A stretch of 13,773 nucleotides of DNA from positions 1 through 13,773 of the forward strand of contig DALYFH010000025.1 in NCBI GenBank assembly GCA_031972135.1, in the 5' to 3' direction. Both the position numbers and the translations under genes were made by a program. Numbering within the stretch: position 1 is the first letter of the stretch; each line of letters opens with the position of its first letter. The stretch comes from GWF sp031972135 (GTDB taxonomy: Bacteria > Patescibacteriota > Microgenomatia > UBA1400 > UBA12108). Below are positions 5,803-13,229 of this stretch, one piece after another. Under the pieces are notes generated by a model. That model did not search any database. It was given only the letters and a program-made list of their open reading frames with translations, and was not told where the DNA came from.

Positions 5803-8185
5803 GTCTCATTATCTTTTGTTCCTGACAGCAATTACTGCTCTCGGAGTTCGTCTCTATGGCCTAACTCTCCCGGCTCAGCCATACGATATCGGAACTTATC
5901 ATGCCTGGGGATCACACTTTCTCTCTGTCGGTCCACAAGCTTTCTTTGGTAGCATCTGGTCTGATTATTTGCCACTCCCGATTCTGACTTTTGCAATTCC
6001 AGCATACATTAGCGAACTTTTTTCTCTCGACTTTACGCTCGTTTTCAAATCATTTAACACAGTGATCGAACTTCTGCTCTTAGGTTTAATTATCCGCACA
6101 ACAGGTCTAAAAAATAAATTAATTATTTCTTTACTCTTACTTTCACCCGCTCTCATTGGCAACACTACCTATTGGGGACAGGTCGACGCTATCCCGAGCC
6201 TCCTCGCTCTACTTTCGCTGTCCTACCTTGTTACTCCCAAGGTGCTAACTCCAAAGTCGTCCCTCTTAGCTGCAATTCTTTATGGCCTAGCTGTTGCCTA
6301 CAAACCCATCATGCTCCTAATCGCACCCATCCTCTGGGTCGTCGCGATCAAAAAAAAACAGGCTTGGCAGTTCCCGCTCTACTCAGGGACGATATTCTTT
6401 TTAACTGCGCTCCCTTTTATCAGAATGCCCTGGGACGTAATCTCATTTATGTACTCTCGCGCAACAGAGCAGGCCGGCACCTACCCCTACCTTAGTATCA
6501 ACGCCTGGAACCTATGGACTATTACGGGTAACATCGCTTGGGTCCCCGACAACCTAACTCTCCTCGGCATCTCAGGTCACGCCTTTGGACTATTCTTATT
6601 CTTTACTTCGCTATTTTTAATATTTAAAGCTTGGGGAAAGCGTGGCTTTGACCCAAAGATAAGTTATCAATTGAGTGCGTTGATTCTAATCATCTTTTAT
6701 ACTGTGACCTCACGGATGCACGAGCGACACCTCCTCTTTGGACTCCCTTTCTTGATCGTAGCGATAATAAATAACCCAAAATTGTTCACCCACTACCTAA
6801 TACTCTGCGTATGCTACATCCTCAATCTCTACTCCGCTTTTTCGTGGGTGATGAACAATCAGATCTGGCCACTCCCAATCTGGGTAACTATTATTACTTC
6901 TTACGCAACCGTGCTCTCCGCATTATCTCTTTTAATAACTATGATGGTCCCTGATATATATCAAAAGATTATCAGCCTCATTAGAAGTAACAAACTCTTG
7001 ATGGTGATCCTGTTCATCGCCTCGCTCTTGCGCTTTACCAATCTCTCACATCCCCAAGCTTATATTTTTGACGAGGTCTATCACGGCTTTACTGCCCGGG
7101 AGTACCTAAATAATCATGTCGAAGCTTGGGAGTGGTGGACCAAGCCACCTGAGGGCGTGGCCTACGAATGGACGCATCCTCCAGTTGCCAAATATGGGAT
7201 GGTCCTCGGGATGATTATACTCGGCGAAGGGGAGCTGGGGTACCGCGTTGGCTCTGCTGTCATGGGAGTGCTCGGCATCCTAGGTCTGTACCTCTTTGTA
7301 AAACGACTCACTAACAATAATAATCTAGCACTCCTCTCGGCATTTCTCATGACTATCGAGGGGACTCACATCGCTCAGTCTCGTATCGCGATGAACGATA
7401 GCTACATGCTAACTTTTTATATTTGGTCACTCTACGCAGCAGTCAAATCGAGGTGGAAGATAGTTGCTATCCTTTACGGTCTCGCCCTAGGTAGCAAATG
7501 GAGCGCGCTCTATGGTGCTCTGCCACTCGCTCTGCTTTACTGCTACAACAACTCATTCTTTTCTAAACAAAATTTCACTCACTACCTCAAACACCTCCTG
7601 TTTGCGATACGCTATGTCTTAATCGCTCTCGCAGTATATGTTCTGACCTTCGCGCCATTTATCCTCGCAGGTCATACCTGGGCACAGTGGTGGGAGCTGC
7701 ATAGGCAGATGTGGTATTACCACACGACATTAGTTGCGACACACGGCTATCAGTCCACTCCGCTGCTGTGGATCTTTGGTGCCCGCCCTGTGTGGTACTG
7801 GGTGCAGTATGGTGAGGGAGTGATCAGCAACATCTATGTGCACGCTAACCCACTCATTTTGTGGTTAGGATTGGTCGCGCTCATTCTGCAGCTACCGCTT
7901 ATTCGCCGCTTCCCATACTTCTTGCTTTATACTTTGTACTTTATTCTCTTTTTGCCCTGGGTTATCTCACCAAGGATCATGTTCTATTATCACTACCTAC
8001 CTAGTGCTATCTTTTTACTCCCGATCCTCGCAAGTTGGCTCCTCACACTCCCCAAAAAAATCATGTACTTATGCCTCTACACTTTGACCTTGTCCCTACT
8101 CTTCGTCTCCCCAATGCTTTATGGCTATCCTCTCCCAGTAGAGTACTGGCATACCTTGTTTAAGATCTTTCCTACCTGGAAGTAA
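5783..8185 (+). CDS. Membrane protein with two GT-C glycosyltransferase modules, C-terminal half PMT-like
   Basis: An 800-residue polytopic membrane protein. Residues about 10-390 resemble GT-C enzymes that take a sugar from a polyprenyl-phosphate donor: an acidic residue in the first outer loop (PYDIGTYHAW, Asp35), WGQVDA (141-146), YKP (173-175) and MHERH (322-326), a pattern typical of mannosyltransferase-like and DUF2029-like families. Residues about 405-800 form a second module like protein O-mannosyltransferase (PMT, GT39): FDEVYHGFTAREYL with Asp430-Glu431, EWTHPPVAK (462-470), and SRIAMNDSYM in a later loop. So two catalytic units appear to be joined in one chain. It probably glycosylates lipid carriers, polymers or surface proteins outside the membrane. 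It overlaps the LCP gene by 20 bases. The ATG at 5783 leads straight into the first membrane helix. There is no clear terminator after the stop. Confidence 0.85.
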   Translation: MFWKIFKSHYLLFLTAITALGVRLYGLTLPAQPYDIGTYHAWGSHFLSVGPQAFFGSIWSDYLPLPILTFAIPAYISELFSLDFTLVFKSFNTVIELLLLGLIIRTTGLKNKLIISLLLLSPALIGNTTYWGQVDAIPSLLALLSLSYLVTPKVLTPKSSLLAAILYGLAVAYKPIMLLIAPILWVVAIKKKQAWQFPLYSGTIFFLTALPFIRMPWDVISFMYSRATEQAGTYPYLSINAWNLWTITGNIAWVPDNLTLLGISGHAFGLFLFFTSLFLIFKAWGKRGFDPKISYQLSALILIIFYTVTSRMHERHLLFGLPFLIVAIINNPKLFTHYLILCVCYILNLYSAFSWVMNNQIWPLPIWVTIITSYATVLSALSLLITMMVPDIYQKIISLIRSNKLLMVILFIASLLRFTNLSHPQAYIFDEVYHGFTAREYLNNHVEAWEWWTKPPEGVAYEWTHPPVAKYGMVLGMIILGEGELGYRVGSAVMGVLGILGLYLFVKRLTNNNNLALLSAFLMTIEGTHIAQSRIAMNDSYMLTFYIWSLYAAVKSRWKIVAILYGLALGSKWSALYGALPLALLYCYNNSFFSKQNFTHYLKHLLFAIRYVLIALAVYVLTFAPFILAGHTWAQWWELHRQMWYYHTTLVATHGYQSTPLLWIFGARPVWYWVQYGEGVISNIYVHANPLILWLGLVALILQLPLIRRFPYFLLYTLYFILFLPWVISPRIMFYYHYLPSAIFLLPILASWLLTLPKKIMYLCLYTLTLSLLFVSPMLYGYPLPVEYWHTLFKIFPTWK

Positions 8186-8265
8186 ACTACTTAACTACTA
8201 CTCAGACGATCATTGGTTACCTAGCTCTATCGCCATTCATAAGGGGATTCTATCTAGTGGTGAGG

Positions 8266-9147
8266 TTAAAGTAGTAGTAGACCTAGTGCACCGAGGATCA
8301 AGAAGACTACTCCGACTCCGATCGTGCCTGCTGTCACCTCAAACACACCTGCTACGGGTAGCTCTGTTGGTACTGGGGATGGAGGTGTTACGATCTTGCC
8401 TGTTGCATCGAGTTGGACTGAGCAGCTGTTCCTTTGACCGTTACTAGAGAATACTTCGGCTGTGTTAGCAATAGATGTGTTGGATGAGACATTGATCCGA
8501 GCTCTGATAGATCGTTGTGCTTGGGCACCAGCTGCTAGAGTACCAATGGTACATGTAACAGTGCGGCTGCCACTATCAAAGGTACAGTCACTGTCTGAGT
8601 CTACAAATGTCAGGTTAGAAGATAGTGTGTCGGTGATCTTAGTATCTGGGACAGTAGATCCACCATGGTTCTTAGCAATAATACTGTAGACTACCGTCGT
8701 GCCAGAAGCGAGGGATGATGCCTCAGCTATGCGTGACTCAAGGTAGTAGAAGCCAGCTCTGTTGCGAGAATCGTCGGCATATACTTCTTTGGATACACAG
8801 TCTAAGTCAGCAGAAGCAGGGGTAGATGGTGAAGGGGATACGTAAACCATAGGAGTGCCTGATGGTGAAGGTGTGGGGGAGATCGAAGGAGTAGGGGTAG
8901 GAGAACCAATACAAGCGACCGTAAAGGTCAAGGAACATTTTGCTTTTGCTGCTGGTATCACTTCGTTGATTCCGACCGGGACTGGTGAAGTGGTGCTCAT
9001 CGCTACTTTTGGTGATGGAGTCGGCGTGGGGCGGGTTGTTGATGGCTGTCTAACCAAATAAACTACACCGAGCGAGATCGTAATCACAGCAAATGCTGCT
9101 AGACCGATCTGAAGAGATTTTTTGAGTGTTGGTGATAGTGGTTTCAT
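8266..9147 (-). CDS. DUF11-domain surface protein with LPVAG-TM C-terminus
   Basis: A 293-residue protein: basic start, N-terminal membrane helix (about 13-32), Pro/Thr/Ser linkers (PSTTRPTPTPSP near 36; SPTPTPSISPTPSPSGTP near 82), a DUF11-like beta domain (about 115-245, with SGTTVVYSIIAKN, ITDTLSSNLTFVDS and SIANTAEV), then PSPVPTELPVAG (LPVAG at 263-267) and a second membrane helix (272-292) ending in Leu residues. DUF11 domains are extracellular Ig-like modules of surface proteins. Six cysteines lie outside the membrane. LPVAG followed by a helix resembles a sortase signal, but the basic tail is missing. The start is the ATG at 9147, in a 4-base ATGA overlap with the preceding gene and ten bases after GGAG; an in-frame TTG at 9168 gives seven more residues and is less likely. 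It is the last gene of the pilus-linked run. Confidence 0.8.
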   Translation of the reverse strand: MKPLSPTLKKSLQIGLAAFAVITISLGVVYLVRQPSTTRPTPTPSPKVAMSTTSPVPVGINEVIPAAKAKCSLTFTVACIGSPTPTPSISPTPSPSGTPMVYVSPSPSTPASADLDCVSKEVYADDSRNRAGFYYLESRIAEASSLASGTTVVYSIIAKNHGGSTVPDTKITDTLSSNLTFVDSDSDCTFDSGSRTVTCTIGTLAAGAQAQRSIRARINVSSNTSIANTAEVFSSNGQRNSCSVQLDATGKIVTPPSPVPTELPVAGVFEVTAGTIGVGVVFLILGALGLLLL

Positions 9148-10793
9148 TGTGTTGTTGCTCCAGCCCAAGTAGGATTACAGGTAAGTACTCCATTAATTGT
9201 GCCACATGCCTGACACTCTACGCTATAGTTTCCGCATGCTGCGATAGTCAGTTCTGAGGTAGTAGCTGTCTTATTGGTGAGCGTGGTATATGCTCCGCTG
9301 TTTAGACTGTAGCGGAACTTGTAGCTGAGGTTAACACTCCCGGCAGGTACTGATGCGCCGACACATGTAAATGTCACTTTGTCACCGATAACTGGAGTAG
9401 TGGTAGGTGTGCGAGTCAAGTTGGAGCACATTAGAGTACTTACTACAGGGACAGAGGGAGTTGGAGTTGGGTTAGGAGTTTTTTCTGGTTTGTTGCAGCC
9501 ACATGTCGAGCTGTAGCTAGTATGGCCAGATGTTGTATCCCACTGCACGGTTCCACAGAAGCAGCTTAAGTTACCTGTAAATTTTACGCCGTTTAAAGCC
9601 GTACAAGCTCCTCCTGTATAAACAACTCCACCTTCGCCCACAACACCAAGCTTACAAATAAACTTGCCCTCACCAAATCCAATTGTGCCACCGCCAGCCC
9701 CAGCGCTATATTGTGTACTACATTGTCCATTAACCTGACTTTTTACACTTATATATTTGCCTGGGTTATTCGGATCTGGAATTGCTCCGATAGATGCGTC
9801 GTCTAGTGCGCGACCATACTGGTCTACGTTAACACCATCACGATATCCTGCACTTGGATCAGCTTCCCAACCGCCGCCGGCTTTTTCGGTACAATTAACA
9901 GAACCAATTTGAATTGAAATTCCTCTATCAATTGCTTCCTGATTACACCCTTTGGTAGATGATTGTGATATACAAAAGCCGTATACTTTTTTATTTGCAT
10001 CTAGGCTTGAACACCACACTCCACCAGCAGAACCACACTGACTTTCTGTATTAGCATCTTCGGTCTTGTCGTTCGGATTTGTTGTGTCTTTTTCTGGGGT
10101 ACCATCGCCATCTGATCCAGTTCCACAGATGCCGGTATGCTTACATGTTCCAGTCTTTTTGTCCCATCTCATCCATCCACCATTTACACAGCCACTACAA
10201 GTATCTTCGGACTGATCTTTAATACCAGCAATTATTGCAGGACTTACTGTTCCGTACTGACTGTAAGCCCAGTAGCCAGTAGCGCTCGCAATACCAAAGA
10301 AAGCTAAAGCAGCTACTATCACCATTTTAACTTTTGACATTGCACCTTTACCCTTATTCACTGGCGTGGTTGGTGCGGGATTAGTCAAGATTGGAGGTAC
10401 TACATTATTTACTGGTTCAATTATTGGCGCGGAGACATTGCTCATGCTCGTATCAGCAGCTACATCAGTAGGCATGCCAGCAAAAGCTAGTGGCATATCT
10501 TCACCCATAGGTTTGGTATCTACTAGTGGCTCACCCATCACGGGGATAACTGGGGTTGTGGTTAGCTCAGTTGGGATAGTCTCTGTCGGTGGTAGTACTG
10601 GCTCTGTGCTCATGGGAGCTTCTTCGGTGACTACTGGGGGTGGAGTAAGTGGTTCTGGGGTAGGTAGGGTGGGCTCAGTAACTGTGGATGTAGGATCAGG
10701 TGTCATAGTTGGAGTAGGTGTGCCACCTAGAGCCTGGTCGATGAGATCCTGGGGGTTACTGGATGGTGTTGTTGGTGTATTTGGGTCAGTCAT
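9144..10793 (-). CDS. Cysteine-rich surface protein with disordered proline-rich N-terminus
   Basis: A 549-residue protein I do not recognise as a named family. Residues 1-150 are Pro/Thr/Glu-rich and likely disordered. A basic patch (NKGKGAMSKVK) and one membrane helix (about 157-177) follow, so the first part should be cytoplasmic and the rest outside. The outer part holds 22 cysteines and no cysteine precedes the helix. They include TCSGC just after the membrane, LSCFCG and CGCNK; the Gly-rich middle (to about 455) reads like a string of small disulphide-bonded modules. After a PTPTPS linker comes a C-terminal beta domain (about 465-549; GDKVTFTCVG, VNLSYKFRYSLN, CGNYSVECQACG) like an Ig/PKD fold. 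It has no C-terminal anchor. The ATG at 10793 is nine bases after AGG; the ATG at 10799 and TTG at 10802 are alternatives. Ten bases separate it from the FN3/Ig gene upstream; it overlaps the DUF11 gene by four. Confidence 0.75.
   Translation of the reverse strand: MTDPNTPTTPSSNPQDLIDQALGGTPTPTMTPDPTSTVTEPTLPTPEPLTPPPVVTEEAPMSTEPVLPPTETIPTELTTTPVIPVMGEPLVDTKPMGEDMPLAFAGMPTDVAADTSMSNVSAPIIEPVNNVVPPILTNPAPTTPVNKGKGAMSKVKMVIVAALAFFGIASATGYWAYSQYGTVSPAIIAGIKDQSEDTCSGCVNGGWMRWDKKTGTCKHTGICGTGSDGDGTPEKDTTNPNDKTEDANTESQCGSAGGVWCSSLDANKKVYGFCISQSSTKGCNQEAIDRGISIQIGSVNCTEKAGGGWEADPSAGYRDGVNVDQYGRALDDASIGAIPDPNNPGKYISVKSQVNGQCSTQYSAGAGGGTIGFGEGKFICKLGVVGEGGVVYTGGACTALNGVKFTGNLSCFCGTVQWDTTSGHTSYSSTCGCNKPEKTPNPTPTPSVPVVSTLMCSNLTRTPTTTPVIGDKVTFTCVGASVPAGSVNLSYKFRYSLNSGAYTTLTNKTATTSELTIAACGNYSVECQACGTINGVLTCNPTWAGATTQ
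9158..9161 (-). promoter_or_regulatory. Shine-Dalgarno that decides the DUF11 gene start
   Basis: GGAG on the - strand is ten bases upstream of the ATG at 9147 and lies inside the end of the cysteine-rich gene. Together with the ATGA stop/start overlap it favours the start at 9147 over the in-frame TTG at 9168. Confidence 0.5.
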
Positions 10794-10803
10794 ATTCATC
10801 AAC

Positions 10804-12156
10804 CTAAAGCGCCAGTAACAATGCGCCTACTACCATAATGGCAAACCCTAGGGCTCCCGTCAATAGCATAGGAGTCATTACACCTGTAACAGGAACACCA
10901 CTATCTGTCGCGGGGATGTTGGTTCTGGGAGAAGCAGTCGCAATAGTGGTGGTAGTACTAGCCGATGGGGTCGAAACGAACGCCGGTTCGCTAGTAGTAG
11001 TCGCAGCAGTAATACTAAAGTTACGCACTATTGTTTGTGCTTTACCATCTTTGTCTTTGTAAGAAAGCGTGATCTTTTGTTTACCCAATGATAGTGCAAT
11101 AGCTGGTGTCCAGCTCCAGCTGCCACCTGCACCAACAACTACCGAATCACTCACTGCTTTTTGTCCTGTGACAGAAATAGAAATAGATGCATTTGCCGCG
11201 CCAGTCCCTCTAAATTCTGGTTTGGTGGTCGATAGTACCTCACCCTCGACCGCAGGGTTGGTCAGAGTATAAGACCCGGTTGTTACCGCATTGATCTCAG
11301 GGTTAGATAGTGGCTCTACATTAAAGATCTCTACAGGTTGTGCAGGCATAGTAGGTGATGGCTCGACAGTTGCGACAGGCTCTGTGGTAGCGGTCTGCGG
11401 CTCCACCTGTGCGATCTGAGACACGACTGGCTCCTCTTGTCCTGGTGCTGATCTATAGTCTGCGTTCTGTCCCATCGCAATCGTTGGCACAGGGGTGATA
11501 TTGGTAGTCGAGACATTGACTTCTGACTTGGCGACCCCATTATCTAGTGTCAGGGCGACTATTGTGGCGGCCGGGTCATATGACACAAACTGCGTAAGGT
11601 CACCATTGCGGATAGTAGAGAGAGGGACACTATAAGTACCACTAGAGTTAAGCGTAATGGATGCTGGTTGTGCGTCAGGTAGTGCGATATATACGATCGT
11701 ATCCTCGCTGGCTCCACTCACACTTCCATACAAACTTCTGGCTGCTGGTACACTAGCAATAGTTACACCAGTCTGAGCGGTATAGACACTGCCATTGTTA
11801 TCAAAGCGCTGCGAGCGATCACCTGACAATATTCGAAAAGCATAGTTAGTCGCTGGCTGTAGGTCGGTGACTGTAATATGGTGAGTTAGGCCAGCGTAGC
11901 TCTCGCCACGGTCATCACCTTTTTGTTTGTCTAGTTTCTCTCCCACACTCCCGTACTCCACATACCCGACAGTTGGTGCTTGGGTAGTCCATGACACACT
12001 AAACTTATTATCAGCAATGTTAGTGATCTTGACAGACTGGGGGACTATCTCATTACTAGTCACACCCACTCTATTTCTTTGCCATATCCAGATCCAGATC
12101 CCAACAGAGACGAGTAGGAGTAGAGCCAGGATAGTGGGGATCTTTTTGCCAAGCAT
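10804..12156 (-). CDS. Surface protein with FN3-like and Ig-like domains and VPVTG-TM C-terminus
   Basis: A 450-residue protein with a short basic start, an N-terminal membrane helix rich in Trp (about 6-26, IWIWIW), and an outer part of beta domains. Residues 38-130 look like fibronectin type III or a purple-acid-phosphatase N-terminal fold (VKITNIADNKFSVSWTTQ, GYVEYGS, HHITVTDLQPATNYAFRI). Residues 140-217 resemble a carboxypeptidase-regulatory or SpaA-like beta sandwich (LYGSVSGAS, SSGTYSVPLS). After an acidic Pro/Thr linker (220-290), residues 295-383 form a bacterial Ig-like domain (KPEFRGTGAANASISISV, GSWSWTP). A Ser/Thr spacer then leads to VPVTG (421-425) and a second membrane helix (429-449) reaching the C-terminus without a basic tail. 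It contains no cysteine. AGG seven bases before the ATG may serve as Shine-Dalgarno. I infer an adhesin or pilus-associated surface protein; no enzyme motif is visible. Confidence 0.78.
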   Translation of the reverse strand: MLGKKIPTILALLLLVSVGIWIWIWQRNRVGVTSNEIVPQSVKITNIADNKFSVSWTTQAPTVGYVEYGSVGEKLDKQKGDDRGESYAGLTHHITVTDLQPATNYAFRILSGDRSQRFDNNGSVYTAQTGVTIASVPAARSLYGSVSGASEDTIVYIALPDAQPASITLNSSGTYSVPLSTIRNGDLTQFVSYDPAATIVALTLDNGVAKSEVNVSTTNITPVPTIAMGQNADYRSAPGQEEPVVSQIAQVEPQTATTEPVATVEPSPTMPAQPVEIFNVEPLSNPEINAVTTGSYTLTNPAVEGEVLSTTKPEFRGTGAANASISISVTGQKAVSDSVVVGAGGSWSWTPAIALSLGKQKITLSYKDKDGKAQTIVRNFSITAATTTSEPAFVSTPSASTTTTIATASPRTNIPATDSGVPVTGVMTPMLLTGALGFAIMVVGALLLAL

Positions 12157-12193
12157 AAGCGAGCCTATCTAATATAATTTCATGCTATCACAT

Positions 12194-12553
12194 TTAAGGG
12201 GTTGCCACCTCAGTATTTACTTCTGTTGTATCCTCTACGGTCGTATCTACAGCCGGGGTCTCACTCACTTCGGGTGCGACAACTATCTCATTAATTGTGA
12301 CAGCACTCTCACTACTAGATGGAGCAACAAATGACAGAGCGCTCAGATTCTCGCGTCCTATTACCTCCATAAATACTGCTTCATCAAACGAGGGGTTAAT
12401 AGGGGATTTGATATTAGCATCAACCGCCACCTCAGTAACTGCAGTCATGGAGTTATAGAGTGTAATGATTAGCCACAAAACAGCCGTAACCAAAGTGATT
12501 ACTCCGACATGCAGATATGTCCTCTTAACCATCACTAGTGTGCGGTGAGCCAT
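12194..12553 (-). CDS. Small one-pass membrane protein of the pilus operon (119 aa)
   Basis: This protein has a short basic cytoplasmic end (MAHRTLVMVKR), one membrane helix (about 14-33), a compact segment INPSFDEAVFMEVIGRENL (about 52-70), and a Val/Thr/Glu-rich acidic tail that is probably disordered. I cannot assign a family. In Gram-negative pilus operons pilP follows pilO, and this gene holds that place. It shows no lipobox or PilP-like beta domain, and a single-membrane organism would not need a link to an outer-membrane secretin. It may be a lineage-specific inner-membrane partner of PilN/PilO. The start is the ATG at 12553, one base after the pilO stop and eight bases after a strong GGGAGG; an 18-residue longer frame inside pilO is not needed. 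The FN3/Ig gene begins 37 bases downstream. Confidence 0.72.
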   Translation of the reverse strand: MAHRTLVMVKRTYLHVGVITLVTAVLWLIITLYNSMTAVTEVAVDANIKSPINPSFDEAVFMEVIGRENLSALSFVAPSSSESAVTINEIVVAPEVSETPAVDTTVEDTTEVNTEVATP

Positions 12554-12554
12554 G

Positions 12555-13229
12555 TTATTTGCCTCCCTCGCTAGTAGATAGTACTTTGTTAATGGCAGCT
12601 GTGTCACCCATGTAATACACGCTCCCGCCGATCGTCATGGTGAGCGCACCTGTCCCAGTCTTACTGGAGCTAGTCCCATCTCTAATTATGGCCACACTCT
12701 CAATACTAGTTAATCTAATCGTGCTCGCGAGACGACTCAGGTATGAGACTACCTGTGGATATGTCCCATTAATTCGGATAGTGATGGGGCTAGGGGCCAC
12801 CTCACTCTTTTTGCTTGGCTCATACGCGCTAACTAGACGTGAAGATAGTATCGACTTGCCTAGTGTAAAGGACTCGAGAGTAGTCTCTGTGTTTTGAGCT
12901 AGCGCCTCGAGACTGTATGAGATCTCGTCATAGTTCATACCATCTGCTGGGATACTACTATCCAGTAGTGGCAGCTGAGGTTTGATTTTTTCTAGAAGCG
13001 TCGAGGCTTTGCCGAGTGAGACCACTTTGGTCTCTAATACCTTAAGCGTTTCTCTCGACTCAACTATTGTTTTTTGTAGAGTGACGATAGTCGCAAATGT
13101 TGGTCTTATGGCAAACATGATAAAGAAAGCAGTGATAAACAAAGCGAGAACTACACCAATAGATACCTGTACCGAGGGTAGTCGGTAATAACGCATAAGA
13201 TCTAGGCGGAGGCGGCGTGTAGAGCTCAT
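12555..13229 (-). CDS. pilO: Type IV pilus inner-membrane assembly protein PilO
   Basis: PilO pairs with PilN in the inner-membrane alignment complex that couples the cytoplasmic motor to the growing pilus. The 224-residue chain has the standard layout: a basic cytoplasmic start (STRRLRLDLMRYYR), one membrane helix (about 21-42), a coiled-coil segment (about 45-80, TLQKTIVESRETLKVLETKV), and a C-terminal ferredoxin-like domain (about 95-215) with ITIRINGTYPQVVSYLSRLAS and LTMTIGGSVYYM. LPLLDSSIPADGMNYDEISYSLEALA (about 87-112) is the usual link segment. Its ATG shares an ATGA overlap with pilN and has AAGGAG eight bases upstream. Primary sequence similarity within PilO is low, so the call leans on layout plus the adjacent clear pilN. 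Confidence 0.85.
   Translation of the reverse strand: MSSTRRLRLDLMRYYRLPSVQVSIGVVLALFITAFFIMFAIRPTFATIVTLQKTIVESRETLKVLETKVVSLGKASTLLEKIKPQLPLLDSSIPADGMNYDEISYSLEALAQNTETTLESFTLGKSILSSRLVSAYEPSKKSEVAPSPITIRINGTYPQVVSYLSRLASTIRLTSIESVAIIRDGTSSSKTGTGALTMTIGGSVYYMGDTAAINKVLSTSEGGK
12562..12567 (-). promoter_or_regulatory. Strong Shine-Dalgarno of the 119-residue gene
   Basis: GGGAGG on the - strand lies within the last codons of pilO, eight bases before the ATG at 12553. It decides that start over an in-frame upstream extension. Confidence 0.7.

Noticed and set aside
6350..6358. A run of nine A bases that might cause programmed frameshifting
   Set aside because: The GT-C frame continues through it (Ile-Lys-Lys-Lys-Gln) into conserved sequence, and neither shifted frame gives a meaningful product; no downstream stimulatory hairpin was apparent.
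6172..6495. A 107-codon + strand ORF in another frame of the GT-C gene
   Set aside because: It overlaps the conserved first GT-C module, has no Shine-Dalgarno and no recognisable fold.
8186..8280. A possible terminator between the convergent GT-C and DUF11 genes (ACTACTACT near 8196 against AGTAGTAGT near 8270)
   Set aside because: The arms are about 65 bases apart, AT-rich and trinucleotide-repetitive, no T-run follows, and one arm is the Leu-Leu-Leu end of the DUF11 gene.
10366..10818. A 150-codon + strand ORF rich in Gly, Val and Ser opposite the cysteine-rich gene
   Set aside because: It is the mirror of the Pro/Thr-rich coding stretch: repeated CCN and ACN codons read in reverse give Gly, Ser and Val. 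It has no ribosome site and no domain, and the - strand frame has a clear membrane protein layout.
12177..12193. An internal promoter in the 37-base gap before the FN3/Ig gene (TATATT at 12171-12176 on the - strand)
   Set aside because: The spacing would put the transcription start on top of the AGG ribosome site, and there is no -35 match; the AT-rich sequence alone is not enough.
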